From Bdellovibrionales bacterium (GTDB lineage: Bacteria; Bdellovibrionota; Bdellovibrionia; Bdellovibrionales; UBA1609), in assembly GCA_019695175.1 (NCBI GenBank), contig JAIBAM010000026.1, positions 1 to 39,390 on the forward strand: a stretch of DNA of 39,390 nt, read 5' to 3'. Shown here in pieces: positions 1 through 7,888 of the stretch. The position numbers were made by a program, and so were the translations under genes. How positions within the stretch are numbered: the first letter of the stretch is position 1; each line of letters begins with the position of its first letter. The notes beneath the pieces are model-generated. The model worked only from the letters and a program-made list of their open reading frames with translations. It made no database searches and was not told where the DNA came from.

Positions 1-105
1 TTGTTGCCATCCTTAGTTGGTGTTTATGTTGCAATAAAATCAAACCAAGTTTTGCCCTTGAACCCAAAGATTTATTTATACCCTAGACCAATTATCCACA
101 TCTGA
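1..105 (+). CDS. possible 3' end of a truncated gene
   Basis: Frame 1 is open from the first base to a TGA at 103-105, giving about 34 residues with an alternating hydrophobic and polar character. It could be the C-terminal tail of a gene cut by the window edge. Frame 3 is also open, to a TAG near position 84, so the choice of frame is not secure. No family can be recognised from so short a piece. This is an inference from openness only, and the sequence to the left of the window would decide it. Confidence 0.25.
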   Translation: MLPSLVGVYVAIKSNQVLPLNPKIYLYPRPIIHI

Positions 106-539
106 CCGGCTATTTATAGAAAGTTCCGAGGTGGGTGCACCGATTGCCCCTGGGGGACACCATTATTAAGGAAATAAAATCAGGGTAAGAAAAAAAAGAA
201 GGTCACTAAAGGTAAATATAAATTATTAATTGGTTTATAATTCTTATTTGCCCGTATTTACTCATTGGTAGGTAAATGACTTTAAACTAAATTTTTTATA
301 AGGATCCAGTCATTCTTGAACCTTAACGTTTTGCCTCAAATGAAAATATAACCATAAATTCAATTCGCGGTCCAATCGGACGATAGTTGACAATAAAATG
401 ACAAAAAAAGTCACTAAAGCCACTAAAATTTTTCCCTTACTCTTTATTAATTTATATCCTCACATTTTTCGCATGGCTTAGTTATTGCTTTACTCTTTTC
501 AAGTTAATCATATTTAATTGAATAATTAGAGAGGCTTTT
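106..539. other. intergenic region, AT-rich, with short repeated motif
   Basis: No convincing gene is seen. The words GTCACTAAAG occur twice (202-211 and 410-419). The second is followed by CCAC, so that positions 411-423 resemble the 16-bp repeat that flands the large secreted gene near 32.8-34.9 kb, with mismatches. A G/C-rich patch at about 128-164 stands out from the surrounding AT-rich DNA but I cannot assign it. The promoter of the gene at 540 must lie here, but no -35/-10 pair is convincing. Confidence 0.4.
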
Positions 540-1445
540 ATGAAAAATAAATCGATAAATTTGAGTTTATCATTTCTAATAGCAGCAGGTTCCATTCCCT
601 TTTCTAAGGTTAGGGCTGAGGAACACGTTGACGTGGAGCTGAGCCAAATTATAGATGACGTAACAACACAGTTGCCACTCACATTTGATGCAGTTAAGGA
701 TCTTTTAGCTTTATCGTATTTAAACTCACTTTCCAAAAAAAGCTCTGAACTTTCGAAGATAGCTAAGGACTATATAAAGAAAATAGAAGAAATAGATGCT
801 GGAATTTTGGAAATTGAAGGTGAAAGATTAAAATTATCAAAATCGTTCACTGAATTTAACACAGAAGTATTGGCCGAGGTAGAGAAAATTTCATCTGATA
901 CAAGTAATATAGTAGCTCATTTTAAAAACAAATATGGATTAACTATAACCACAGAAATACAACAATTAGAAGTTCCAGGAGGATACGATAAAACGGTTGC
1001 GTTTACTATACCTTCAACCCAAAATGTAGATGTTAGCAAGCTTGACCTTCCAGATACAGTTCATTCAATTTTAAAAAAAATAAGGGAAGGAACGCTTTTT
1101 CAACAAGAAATGAACTTAATAGAAGCAAAAATAACTCTTATGGCGGATAATCTTAATAAATTACAAGGTTTTGGGCAATCCTTGAGAAATCTTCAAGTAA
1201 AAAGATCTTCCGTACTTAGCCAAATGAAATCCGATCCAGAGCTAAGTAACCTACGAAACAAATTCTTAAACTTTAAACTAGTTAGATATGCTATATATGC
1301 AGGGGAAGTTTACCTTGTGTATGAAATAGGAGAAAAAATTTATCTTATCTATACAGGTAATGATAGGAGTATTTCTCTCATGGAGGTAGCTAAAGAGAAA
1401 TTAAAAAAAATAAAAGATGAAAATATTTCTGAGTCACTTCGTTGA
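540..1445 (+). CDS. secreted coiled-coil protein of unknown function
   Basis: The product has 301 residues and I do not recognise its family. It begins with a Sec-type signal peptide: positively charged start, hydrophobic core at residues 9-20 and a likely cleavage site after VRA at residue 26. From about residue 70 to 130 and again from 180 to 240 the sequence is rich in Lys, Glu, Leu and Ser in heptad-like spacing, suggesting coiled coils. A hydrophobic stretch with many Tyr and Ile lies at about 255-275 (AIYAGEVYLVYEIGEKIYLI), which could be a membrane-associated hairpin. The ATG at 540 has a GAGAGG sequence 7-8 bases upstream as a plausible ribosome binding site. It stands alone, with another secreted orphan downstream. 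A periplasmic or envelope location is inferred from the signal peptide only. Confidence 0.75.
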   Translation: MKNKSINLSLSFLIAAGSIPFSKVRAEEHVDVELSQIIDDVTTQLPLTFDAVKDLLALSYLNSLSKKSSELSKIAKDYIKKIEEIDAGILEIEGERLKLSKSFTEFNTEVLAEVEKISSDTSNIVAHFKNKYGLTITTEIQQLEVPGGYDKTVAFTIPSTQNVDVSKLDLPDTVHSILKKIREGTLFQQEMNLIEAKITLMADNLNKLQGFGQSLRNLQVKRSSVLSQMKSDPELSNLRNKFLNFKLVRYAIYAGEVYLVYEIGEKIYLIYTGNDRSISLMEVAKEKLKKIKDENISESLR

Positions 1446-1551
1446 TTCTTCACCGAATTAAAACAATATCTATCTAATTAATAAAATTAAAAAAAGAAAC
1501 TCTAAACACTAATGAAATGAATTTATTAAATAAGTTTAAATTTTTATTTAT

Positions 1552-1577
1552 ATTTAAATAAATTTGTTTATTTAAAT
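1552..1577. repeat. perfect AT-only inverted repeat before the next gene
   Basis: Arms ATTTAAATAAA (1552-1562) and TTTATTTAAAT (1567-1577) are exact reverse complements around a 4-base loop, ending 15 bases before the ATG at 1593. All pairs are A-T except the G in the loop. It could be a regulator site, a weak hairpin in the leader, or a chance product of the very AT-rich sequence here. Confidence 0.4.
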
Positions 1578-1592
1578 CAAAATGATTTCACT

Positions 1593-2867
1593 ATGAAAGA
1601 TAACATGAAAAAATTTTGGCTGAGAGTACTTCATTGTTGGATCTCAATATCTATAGGTTGTTTTTCTTTTCATGTAAACAGCAATGCATCGTCGGTTCAA
1701 CAAAATGTTGAGAAGGGGTTAGTAGCTTGTCATCTTTTTTTAAAAAATGCATCTACAGCATTAAAAGCGGAGTGGAAAAATGCAATTGCCAGCAAAGGCG
1801 CTACTCTGTTTTTACAAGGAGAAAGTAGTGATCATATAGTACTTAATCTTCCAGGACAGACTCCTTTCCTGGGGACGTTCACGCATGCTGGCCTTTATGA
1901 AGGTTGGCGCCCGTACCTTCACCCCATACATAGTTTAGGAAGATGGATTGCAAAAAGAATTGGATTTAAAGACTATATATTTACCCCATGGAGATTGGTT
2001 TATAACCTAACTATACATATTCCCACAACAACAATTGGCAAGTGGATATGGGGAGTTTCTAACCAAGAACCCCGATTCATTACTGTTTTAATGCTATCTG
2101 CATTTCTGGGATACTTTGGTCCAGTAAATACACTTGATAGATGGTTGGATGGTGTTATTGCAGCTCAGGAACAAGTTCGGGTTGCCAATTTAAGTGACAG
2201 AAGTAGACTTTTTATCCATTGGATCGATAAAGGGAACCAAGGACTTAATACCGCAGTAAAAAATGAAATTTTAAAACAAATGGTAATAGAGTGGAACGAA
2301 CTGTGGACTAGTCAACTGAGCGAACCTCCCGAAAAAGTGATCGATACATGGGTAAAAAATTTGGAGTCGTGCACGACTAATCTAGAGAGTTGTAACTATT
2401 TAAGTCTTAGTTTGCGTGAACTTTTCTCTAACGGTAAGTCCGTGACAGATTTATCTGGATTCAAAACCCAGATACCATTGACAGCCCAAGAAAAAAAAGA
2501 TTTGGTATCTCTCTTAATAAGTACTTTTTTTGATTTCAAAATAGCAGAAGATTTGGTTTTCCGTTTACCTGAAGTTACACAATTTCTTTCTCAACAAACA
2601 TCTAATTCAGGAAAAATGACATGGATTGCAGAGCGCTACTTGGAGCTAAAAAGTAAACCTTTTATCATAAAAATGCTTTCTTTGATTCAAAATCATCAGA
2701 TAAATCCGTCCGTTGGATTGTATCGCTTACAGATGTATCTTTGGCTGTCTTATCTCCATCAAGTTAATATATCCTTAGAACCAACTGAAGAAGTAATAAA
2801 ACAAGCTCAACAGCGTGAACTTTTTTTCGAAGAACTGGCTCTAAAACCAGAAGATCCCCAAAAGTAA
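1593..2867 (+). CDS. secreted protein of unknown function
   Basis: The product has 424 residues and no family I recognise. The N-terminus is a signal peptide with a core at about residues 8-25 and likely cleavage near SNA (residues 30-32). An alternative start is the in-frame ATG at 1605, which gives a more typical MKK signal sequence and has GAAAG just upstream; the ATG at 1593 has no clear ribosome binding site. The mature part is rich in Trp (for example EGWRPYL, LGRWI, KWIWG) and has one strongly hydrophobic segment at about residues 160-180, possibly a membrane helix. The remainder looks alpha-helical and includes four Cys, three of them close together (ESCTTNLESCNYL). It follows another secreted orphan after a 147-base AT-rich gap. 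The function is unknown; export is the only supported statement. Confidence 0.75.
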   Translation: MKDNMKKFWLRVLHCWISISIGCFSFHVNSNASSVQQNVEKGLVACHLFLKNASTALKAEWKNAIASKGATLFLQGESSDHIVLNLPGQTPFLGTFTHAGLYEGWRPYLHPIHSLGRWIAKRIGFKDYIFTPWRLVYNLTIHIPTTTIGKWIWGVSNQEPRFITVLMLSAFLGYFGPVNTLDRWLDGVIAAQEQVRVANLSDRSRLFIHWIDKGNQGLNTAVKNEILKQMVIEWNELWTSQLSEPPEKVIDTWVKNLESCTTNLESCNYLSLSLRELFSNGKSVTDLSGFKTQIPLTAQEKKDLVSLLISTFFDFKIAEDLVFRLPEVTQFLSQQTSNSGKMTWIAERYLELKSKPFIIKMLSLIQNHQINPSVGLYRLQMYLWLSYLHQVNISLEPTEEVIKQAQQRELFFEELALKPEDPQK

Positions 2868-2869
2868 GT

Positions 2870-2888
2870 AAAATATTTCCAATATTTT
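2870..2888. terminator. weak candidate terminator or AT hairpin
   Basis: AAAATATT and AATATTTT are exact reverse complements around TCC, immediately after the stop codon at 2867. The stem has no G-C pairs and no clean U-tract follows, so termination is only a possibility. Confidence 0.2.
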
Positions 2889-3635
2889 CGGGTAACATAT
2901 TTTGAGTTTATTTTTCCTACTCTTAAAGAAGACTTAAGTGCAGAGAGACGATAAAATGATTAAAGTAGTCTCAAAACAATTCTTTATCTCAATAATATAA
3001 ATCTCAAAATATAAATTTTTCTTATCTTTACAAAAATAAGTTTCAATGAAGATTGTATATTTTTTGCCACTCAAATGACATTTGAGTCCAATTAACTATT
3101 TATCTTTTGAATTCCTTGACTGACTGACGAAAGGACTTATGATTCACCACGACTCGTTTTGAGAATTTAATTAATCCATTTTCAGGAAAATAGTTAAATT
3201 AACTAAAATAAAAATAGAAAAATATGGTAAAATGGCAACTAGAGGATGAACAAAAAAAATAGTGTGCAGTAAAAATCCCTTAAAAGTTGAGCAAAAAAAA
3301 ATCACAAGGGACGCACACTTAAAAGCATTTAAATTTTGATTTGTTAATCTTTTAACAAACGAAAGGAGGTTCATTTAAAAAGTGAAAAGGTTGAACAAAA
3401 AATCAGTTGGTGTTGCTGTGAAATTTAACTTGTATACAATATTAAAAATCAATTCCTTCTGCGTCTTTTAGTTTAAGCTTTTTCATGAAAAATTTGGTTT
3501 ACGTAACTGACTCAAAAACAATGTTTCCAAAAATACTTTACCAACAGGACTAAATATTTTTTATTATTTAGATTCTGGATCAGAGATTTTTATTACTCTG
3601 ATTCAATAGGAACGTAATTTGTTAAAGGAGAATCT
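2889..3635. other. long intergenic region, no convincing gene
   Basis: About 750 bases of AT-rich sequence without a credible gene. A minus-strand reading frame at 3171-3374 encodes a hydrophobic, Phe-rich peptide but has no good ribosome binding site and looks like a chance frame. A strong ribosome-binding-like word, GAAAGGAGG, lies at 3361-3369 on the plus strand, followed 12 bases later by a GTG (3382) opening a 29-codon frame to a TAG at 3469-3471. The spacing is long and the peptide unremarkable. The promoter of the HPF gene at 3636 should lie in the last 100 bases. Confidence 0.4.
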
Positions 3636-3974
3636 ATGTTTTTAAATAACGTCACTTTACAAACCCAAGGTTTTCATCCCTCAGAGTTGACCAAAAGTTA
3701 TCTTCAAGACCGTTTGGATTATTTACATCATGCCGCCCCAAGCGACTCCATCATCAACGCTTTTATTGTTAAAAAGGACAAAATGTTTAAAGGACGAATT
3801 AAAGTTTCGTCATCAGCGGGTTCATTTTTCGCTACAGCTTCTGGACAACATATCCGAGAAGTGGCTAAAATGCTCACGGATCAAATCAAACGCCAATTAC
3901 AAAAGTGGAAAACGGTGCGATTACATCGAGGTGAATCGGTTCGAAAATTAAAATTTTTAAAGGAAATTGAATAA
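3636..3974 (+). CDS. hpf: ribosome hibernation promoting factor, short form (HPF/RaiA family)
   Basis: The product has 112 residues and fits the short HPF/YfiA fold. These proteins bind the decoding region of the 30S subunit and hold ribosomes inactive, usually as 100S dimers, in stationary phase or starvation. Family hallmarks seen are the opening LQTQGFHPSELTKSYLQDRLDYL, split here as a beta strand (4-10) and a helix (13-28), a second strand pair around VSSSAGSFFATASG (57-70), and the helix starting IREVAKMLTDQIKRQLQKWK (about 73-92) with a basic C-terminus. There is no C-terminal dimerisation domain, so it is the short type. AAAGGAG sits 6 bases before the ATG, an excellent ribosome binding site. 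The next gene begins 1 base after its stop, suggesting co-transcription. Confidence 0.85.
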   Translation: MFLNNVTLQTQGFHPSELTKSYLQDRLDYLHHAAPSDSIINAFIVKKDKMFKGRIKVSSSAGSFFATASGQHIREVAKMLTDQIKRQLQKWKTVRLHRGESVRKLKFLKEIE

Positions 3975-3975
3975 A

Positions 3976-4209
3976 ATGAATTTGAGGGGAAATTTTTTAA
4001 AGAAATTTGCGGGAGTAGCGATACAAACGCTGGCTTTTTCAGCGCTCATGTTCGCACTTCTGCGGGATACTTCAGTGGGACAAGTAAAGTTGATACCGTT
4101 AACTCAGCAGATTAAACCCATCAAAAACCGACTTAATATGAATCTACCAATTCAATTAAGATGCGATTCCCCCATGCTGCAGACTGTTTTTATTCACCAC
4201 TATCGATAG
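3976..4209 (+). CDS. small membrane-anchored or secreted protein, unknown
   Basis: The product has 77 residues from the ATG at 3976. An in-frame TTG at 3967 overlaps the end of hpf, but the ATG is the better start, with AAAGGA 11 bases upstream. The N-terminus has basic residues followed by a hydrophobic segment (residues about 11-26, FAGVAIQTLAFSALMFALL), consistent with a signal anchor or an uncleaved signal peptide. The rest is short and polar with a single Cys. I do not recognise it. The gene is only 1 base from hpf upstream and 9 bases from the DUF547 gene downstream, so all three probably share a transcript and may be translationally coupled. Confidence 0.55.
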   Translation: MNLRGNFLKKFAGVAIQTLAFSALMFALLRDTSVGQVKLIPLTQQIKPIKNRLNMNLPIQLRCDSPMLQTVFIHHYR

Positions 4210-4218
4210 ATTTTTTAC

Positions 4219-5004
4219 ATGAAAAGTTCACTTAGACTTTATTTTTTCGCACTTTTAATCTTTATCTCGACCCAAAAAGCAAATGCACTGGATTCTTTCG
4301 ATCACACTCATGGTTCTTGGACTCAAATTTTGCAAGAGTTCGGTACTGAAAATAAAAATAACAAAAATATAATTGCAAAAATAAACTATTCAAAACTTAA
4401 AAAATCTTCAAAATTAAAAAATTACTTAAATACTTTAGCTGATGTTATTAGCTCTCAGTTTTCCCAGTTCAACAAAGAACAACAGTTGGCTTTTTTAATT
4501 AACGCCTACAATAGTCAGGCACTTAATATTATAGCTCAAAATGATACCAAAAAATCTCTTCATGAAATGGGCTCCGCTTTTGAAGATTTTTTTCACAAAA
4601 AATCTTTTCGCCTCTTCAGAGAAGACAAGAGTCTTGATGATCTCAATCAAGAATTACGCAGCAAAGGAAAGGATCCAAGGATTTTTTTTGCATTAAGCTG
4701 CGGAGCAGTCAGTTGCCCACCTCTCATGAGCCGTGCCTATACAGCCAACAATCTCAATGAGCAGTTAGATCATCAAACCAAATCTTTTCTTCAAGACAAG
4801 AGTCAAAACGAAATGTTTTATACTAAAAGAAAATACCGCTTGTCGAAAATTTTTAAAACCTACCAAAAAGATTTTGAGATCAATGGAGACTCCGTGCAAA
4901 AATTTGTCGGACGGTATATTACTGAAGATCCTAATATAAAAAAATATCTGAGTGATGGAAATTTTACTTTAGAATATATGGATTTTAACGAAAGAATACA
5001 TTAG
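4219..5004 (+). CDS. secreted DUF547-family protein
   Basis: The product has 261 residues. A signal peptide (residues 1-23, hydrophobic core LYFFALLIFIS, cleavage near ANA) directs export. The mature protein matches DUF547 by recall of its conserved blocks: QQLAFLINAYNSQAL at about residues 90-105, and the Cys-containing DPRIFFALSCGAVSCPPL at about 152-170. Both Cys and the SCPPL word are typical. The biochemical role of DUF547 is not established; a papain-like fold with thiol chemistry has been discussed but I cannot show it from sequence. The ribosome binding site is weak, so translation may be coupled to the small gene ending 9 bases upstream. A periplasmic location is inferred. Confidence 0.8.
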   Translation: MKSSLRLYFFALLIFISTQKANALDSFDHTHGSWTQILQEFGTENKNNKNIIAKINYSKLKKSSKLKNYLNTLADVISSQFSQFNKEQQLAFLINAYNSQALNIIAQNDTKKSLHEMGSAFEDFFHKKSFRLFREDKSLDDLNQELRSKGKDPRIFFALSCGAVSCPPLMSRAYTANNLNEQLDHQTKSFLQDKSQNEMFYTKRKYRLSKIFKTYQKDFEINGDSVQKFVGRYITEDPNIKKYLSDGNFTLEYMDFNERIH

Positions 5005-5094
5005 TATAATGCTGTTGTGAGATTTTAAAGTCGTTTGACCTAATTTATTACCACTTTGATGCATCAATTTTAATTTACCTTTACGAGGTCAACA

Positions 5095-6147
5095 GTGCTT
5101 GCCGCTTGGGATATTTTTAACTCCGTAGTCACTCAGCCTTGGATTTTCGCCCTTGTTTGTTTCATTATATTTTTTGTTGGCTTTTCAACCGCTTTTCGCT
5201 GGCTTTGGAAGCTGTTCATTCGTTGGGCCAAGTCCGCTCGACCCAATTGGGCCCATGGACATTTACTAGCCTTACGACGACCTCTGCATTTTCTGCTATT
5301 TTTTATAGCAGCTTATATTTCCATTCGTTTTTGTATAGAAACTGGATCCACCACCTTAAATTGGCTTAATGGAGCCCTTAAAACCTCTCTCATATTTTGT
5401 GGGGTCTGGCTTGTCGAACGCATTTCCATTTTGGCTATTGTTGCCAATGCAAGCCATATTACATCGTCCAACGCCACAAGAGACCTGCTCCTTTTGGTCA
5501 CTCGAATCGCTATTATTTCTGTGGGTATACTGGTCGGATTAGATAATTTGGGCATCTCCATTACCCCTATATTGGCCTCTTTGGGAGTAGGTTCTGTTGC
5601 CGTGGCTCTCGCACTCCAAGACACACTCAGCAACTTCCTTAGTGGAGTTTACTTGTTGGTCGATCAACCCATTCGCGTTGGAGATTTCATTAAATTAGAG
5701 TCTGATGTGGAAGGGTATGTTAAAAAAATTGGTTGGCGTAGCACTCAAATTCAATTGCTATCTAACAACGTTGTAATCACTCCAAATACAAAGATAGCCA
5801 CTGCACGACTCACCAACTTTGACCTGTTTGATCAGGAAAGTTCAGTGGTAATTCCGGCTTCGGTTTCCTATGACGGTGACTTAGATCATATCGAACAAGT
5901 TACTCTCGCAGTCGCGACCGAAATTCAACAAAGAGTGGAAGGGGCCGTACGGAATTTTCAACCTTTGATCCGTTATACTAAACTGGCTGACTCAGGGATT
6001 GAATTTAATGTAATTTTAAGATCCAAACAGTTTACCGATAGTTATTTAATTCGTCATGAGTTTATTCGAGCCCTTATCCTAAGCTACCGCAAAGAAAATA
6101 TTGAAATTCCATTTCCACAACGAGTCGTACACACTCCAAAACAATAA
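5095..6147 (+). CDS. mscS: small-conductance mechanosensitive channel, MscS family
   Basis: The product has 350 residues. MscS-type channels open on membrane tension to release solutes after osmotic downshock. Four hydrophobic segments are visible at about residues 16-37, 62-80, 95-115 and 128-148. They are followed by the Gly/Ala-rich pore helix (LASLGVGSVAVALALQDTL, about 161-180) and the diagnostic LSGVYLLVDQPIRVGDFI and GYVKKIGWRSTQI blocks of the beta domain (about 183-219). The C-terminal alpha/beta domain runs to the end. The start is GTG, chosen because GAGGT lies 6 bases upstream and the frame is closed further up. It is longer than E. coli MscS by one N-terminal helix. It lies 90 bases after the DUF547 gene on the same strand, so it may have its own promoter. 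Confidence 0.9.
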   Translation: MLAAWDIFNSVVTQPWIFALVCFIIFFVGFSTAFRWLWKLFIRWAKSARPNWAHGHLLALRRPLHFLLFFIAAYISIRFCIETGSTTLNWLNGALKTSLIFCGVWLVERISILAIVANASHITSSNATRDLLLLVTRIAIISVGILVGLDNLGISITPILASLGVGSVAVALALQDTLSNFLSGVYLLVDQPIRVGDFIKLESDVEGYVKKIGWRSTQIQLLSNNVVITPNTKIATARLTNFDLFDQESSVVIPASVSYDGDLDHIEQVTLAVATEIQQRVEGAVRNFQPLIRYTKLADSGIEFNVILRSKQFTDSYLIRHEFIRALILSYRKENIEIPFPQRVVHTPKQ

Positions 6148-6388
6148 CTTCTGCCAAAAAATAAATTGTAAACTAAAAAATGGCGATATGATTTGAACTC
6201 AAGCTTAAAGAATCTCTTTAATTCCAAAATTTGTCACTGTGTGTGCTTTAAAATCAGACTTATAAACAAATAATGTCATTTTTATGGACCGCCAGAGATG
6301 AATTCAAAATTAAAGCCCATTGCCGAAAGCACCAAATTTGCATTTCATTCCAGTAGAGTTAATCAATAGTATTAACAAGAGGAGTTTT

Positions 6389-6844
6389 ATGAGAAAAGTC
6401 TATGTTGCTCTTATGACATTAACCCTTATTTTTATGCAAAACACACATGGAGAAGCACAAGTTGTATCGGAGTTAAATGACAAAATAGTTTTTGATACTA
6501 TTGTATCTGCAAAATTTATTACAGAAAGCCTGGGGGATAATAAATTCTTAATTATAAACAAAGAGAGAGATCTTGTTCTAAATGTAATTTGCAGTGGAGA
6601 TGATGCAAAAGGATTCAGTTCAGCGTTGACTGGTCAAGCACATTTTCTATTTGTACGTGATGTTATCGGTGGCAGAGCGTCCTTTGATATAACTGAAATT
6701 TCAAGTGATCTTGGTGATGAAATTTGTAGTAAAAAATTAATGAATGCAATCAAGAGAAAAGCTCACGTAGTCATTGAAAATGACCCAAAGACTAGTACCA
6801 GTTTCCTACGTTTAAAACTAAAAATTACCGAATCCACTAATTAG
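6389..6844 (+). CDS. small secreted protein, unknown
   Basis: The product has 151 residues. The frame is open upstream to 6320, but the start at 6389 is chosen because AGAGGAG lies 5-6 bases before it and because the protein then begins with a standard signal peptide (MRKVYVALMTLTLIF, cleavage near GEA at about residue 23). The mature domain is about 128 residues, alternating strands and turns, with two Cys (about residues 69 and 112) that could form a disulfide. I do not recognise the family. It is convergent with the lipid A operon, and the 40-bp palindrome separates the two. Export is supported; the function is unknown. Confidence 0.7.
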   Translation: MRKVYVALMTLTLIFMQNTHGEAQVVSELNDKIVFDTIVSAKFITESLGDNKFLIINKERDLVLNVICSGDDAKGFSSALTGQAHFLFVRDVIGGRASFDITEISSDLGDEICSKKLMNAIKRKAHVVIENDPKTSTSFLRLKLKITESTN

Positions 6845-6883
6845 GATTTTTTTATAAATTAATTTTATAACATTTACTTATAA

Positions 6884-6906
6884 CCTCTGCATTCAAGAAA
6901 CAGAGG
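6884..6906. repeat. short imperfect hairpin next to the palindrome
   Basis: CCTCTG (6884-6889) and CAGAGG (6901-6906) pair around an 11-base loop, immediately before the larger palindrome. Together with it this may form a convergent terminator region between the genes ending at 6844 (+) and 6962 (-). Confidence 0.35.
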
Positions 6907-6908
6907 AA

Positions 6909-6948
6909 TCTAGTGGACCCCATTGTCTGGACAATGGGGTCCACTAGA
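6909..6948. repeat. perfect 40-bp palindrome between convergent genes
   Basis: The left arm TCTAGTGGACCCCATTGTC (6909-6927) and right arm 6930-6948 are exact reverse complements around TG. It lies between two convergent genes, so a bidirectional terminator is the simplest reading. However, there is no run of T on the plus side and only a T-rich stretch on the minus side. The inner word TGGACCCC...GGACA recalls terminal repeats of some IS3-type insertion sequences, so an IS remnant or a small palindromic mobile element is the alternative. That comparison is from memory and unverified. Confidence 0.8.
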
Positions 6949-6961
6949 GAGTCTTTACCCA

Positions 6962-7888
6962 TTACCCAAACTGTTTCCAACGTTTATGTAACCACATCCA
7001 CTGTTCAGGATGTTTGCGCACATAACTTTCCAACTTGTCATTATAAATTTGGGTCATGTGTCTTACAGTGGATCGCTCCCCAAAAGAGATGTCTTTCATA
7101 TTTACAGCGTCATTAACCCTCGGATTTGCATTTTCCTCGGAAGAAATCTCATAGGGTATTTCATCTTGTAAATAAAGATTATTTATTCCATTCTGGTCAC
7201 GAAAAGTGTAACCTGGGATCACGCTGGCACCAGATCTTTCTGCTATCACTGCCAGTCCAAATCCTGTTCCGGTCTTTCTCCCAAAAAATTCAGTTTCAAC
7301 TCCGATGGGTGGTCCTGTATATTGATCTAAAACAAAAACAACGATTTCATTTCGTTTCAATGCCTTTAAAATTGCATAGGAACTATTTCTTGGAGGAATC
7401 AATTTAATCCCAATTTTTTCTCTCATGGCAAACCATTTTTGATTCAACCATTGGGTCTTGAACACTTTAGAAACTAAATTTATTTTGTATCCTTTCAAAG
7501 CCAACCCGGCTATGGCCAGATCACCATTACCTAAATGAAGAGTGAGAAGCAAAGCTCCCTTTCCCTTTGCTAAAGCATGATCAAAATATTTTAAATCATG
7601 AAAAGCAAATTTTCTTTGCAAAGTAGTTTGAGACAACTGGGACCATTCACAGTATTCTACCAAATTACACCCAAACTCCTTCATGGCTCTGCGACCCATA
7701 GAAACTCTTTCTTTATAACTCAACTGAGGATATGCAATAGCTAAATTGCTGAGAATCACTTGACGACGAATTCTGAGCACATCAAACCAAATCACTCCTA
7801 AAACAGCACCCAATCTTTTTTGAAAAGACCACGGAGTTTTTACTAAAATAGATGCGAACAAACTAAGCGGAGCAAAGATCCAACGCAA
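6962..7888 (-). CDS. lpxL: LpxL/HtrB-type lipid A acyltransferase
   Basis: The product has 308 residues and belongs to the Lpx late acyltransferase family, which adds a secondary acyl chain to lipid A precursors at the inner membrane. Seen: a hydrophobic N-terminus, the early block RRQVILSNLAIAYPQLSYKE (about 41-60) typical of the family, and the catalytic HxxxxD motif as HLGNGD at about residues 117-122 (many homologues have HLGNWE). Downstream are a conserved DQYTGPPIGVETEFFGR block (about 190-206) and the C-terminal WMWLHKRWK (about 297-305). The start is TTG, preceded by AAAGGAG with 7-base spacing and overlapping the end of lpxK by 26 bases, so translation is coupled. It is the last gene of the operon. 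Which acyl position it serves cannot be told from sequence. Confidence 0.85.
   Translation of the reverse strand: MRWIFAPLSLFASILVKTPWSFQKRLGAVLGVIWFDVLRIRRQVILSNLAIAYPQLSYKERVSMGRRAMKEFGCNLVEYCEWSQLSQTTLQRKFAFHDLKYFDHALAKGKGALLLTLHLGNGDLAIAGLALKGYKINLVSKVFKTQWLNQKWFAMREKIGIKLIPPRNSSYAILKALKRNEIVVFVLDQYTGPPIGVETEFFGRKTGTGFGLAVIAERSGASVIPGYTFRDQNGINNLYLQDEIPYEISSEENANPRVNDAVNMKDISFGERSTVRHMTQIYNDKLESYVRKHPEQWMWLHKRWKQFG

Noticed and set aside
482-736. Minus-strand 84-residue reading frame
   Set aside because: Opposes the start of the secreted gene at 540, has no ribosome binding site and a composition typical of an antisense shadow.
3171-3374. Minus-strand 67-residue hydrophobic frame
   Set aside because: Phe/Leu-rich because of poly-A/T tracts; no ribosome binding site and no family resemblance.
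3361-3471. GAAAGGAGG followed by a 29-codon GTG frame
   Set aside because: The spacing of 12 bases is long and the peptide is nondescript; not enough to call a gene.
6909-6948. Intact insertion sequence
   Set aside because: Only the palindrome is present; no transposase gene lies nearby.
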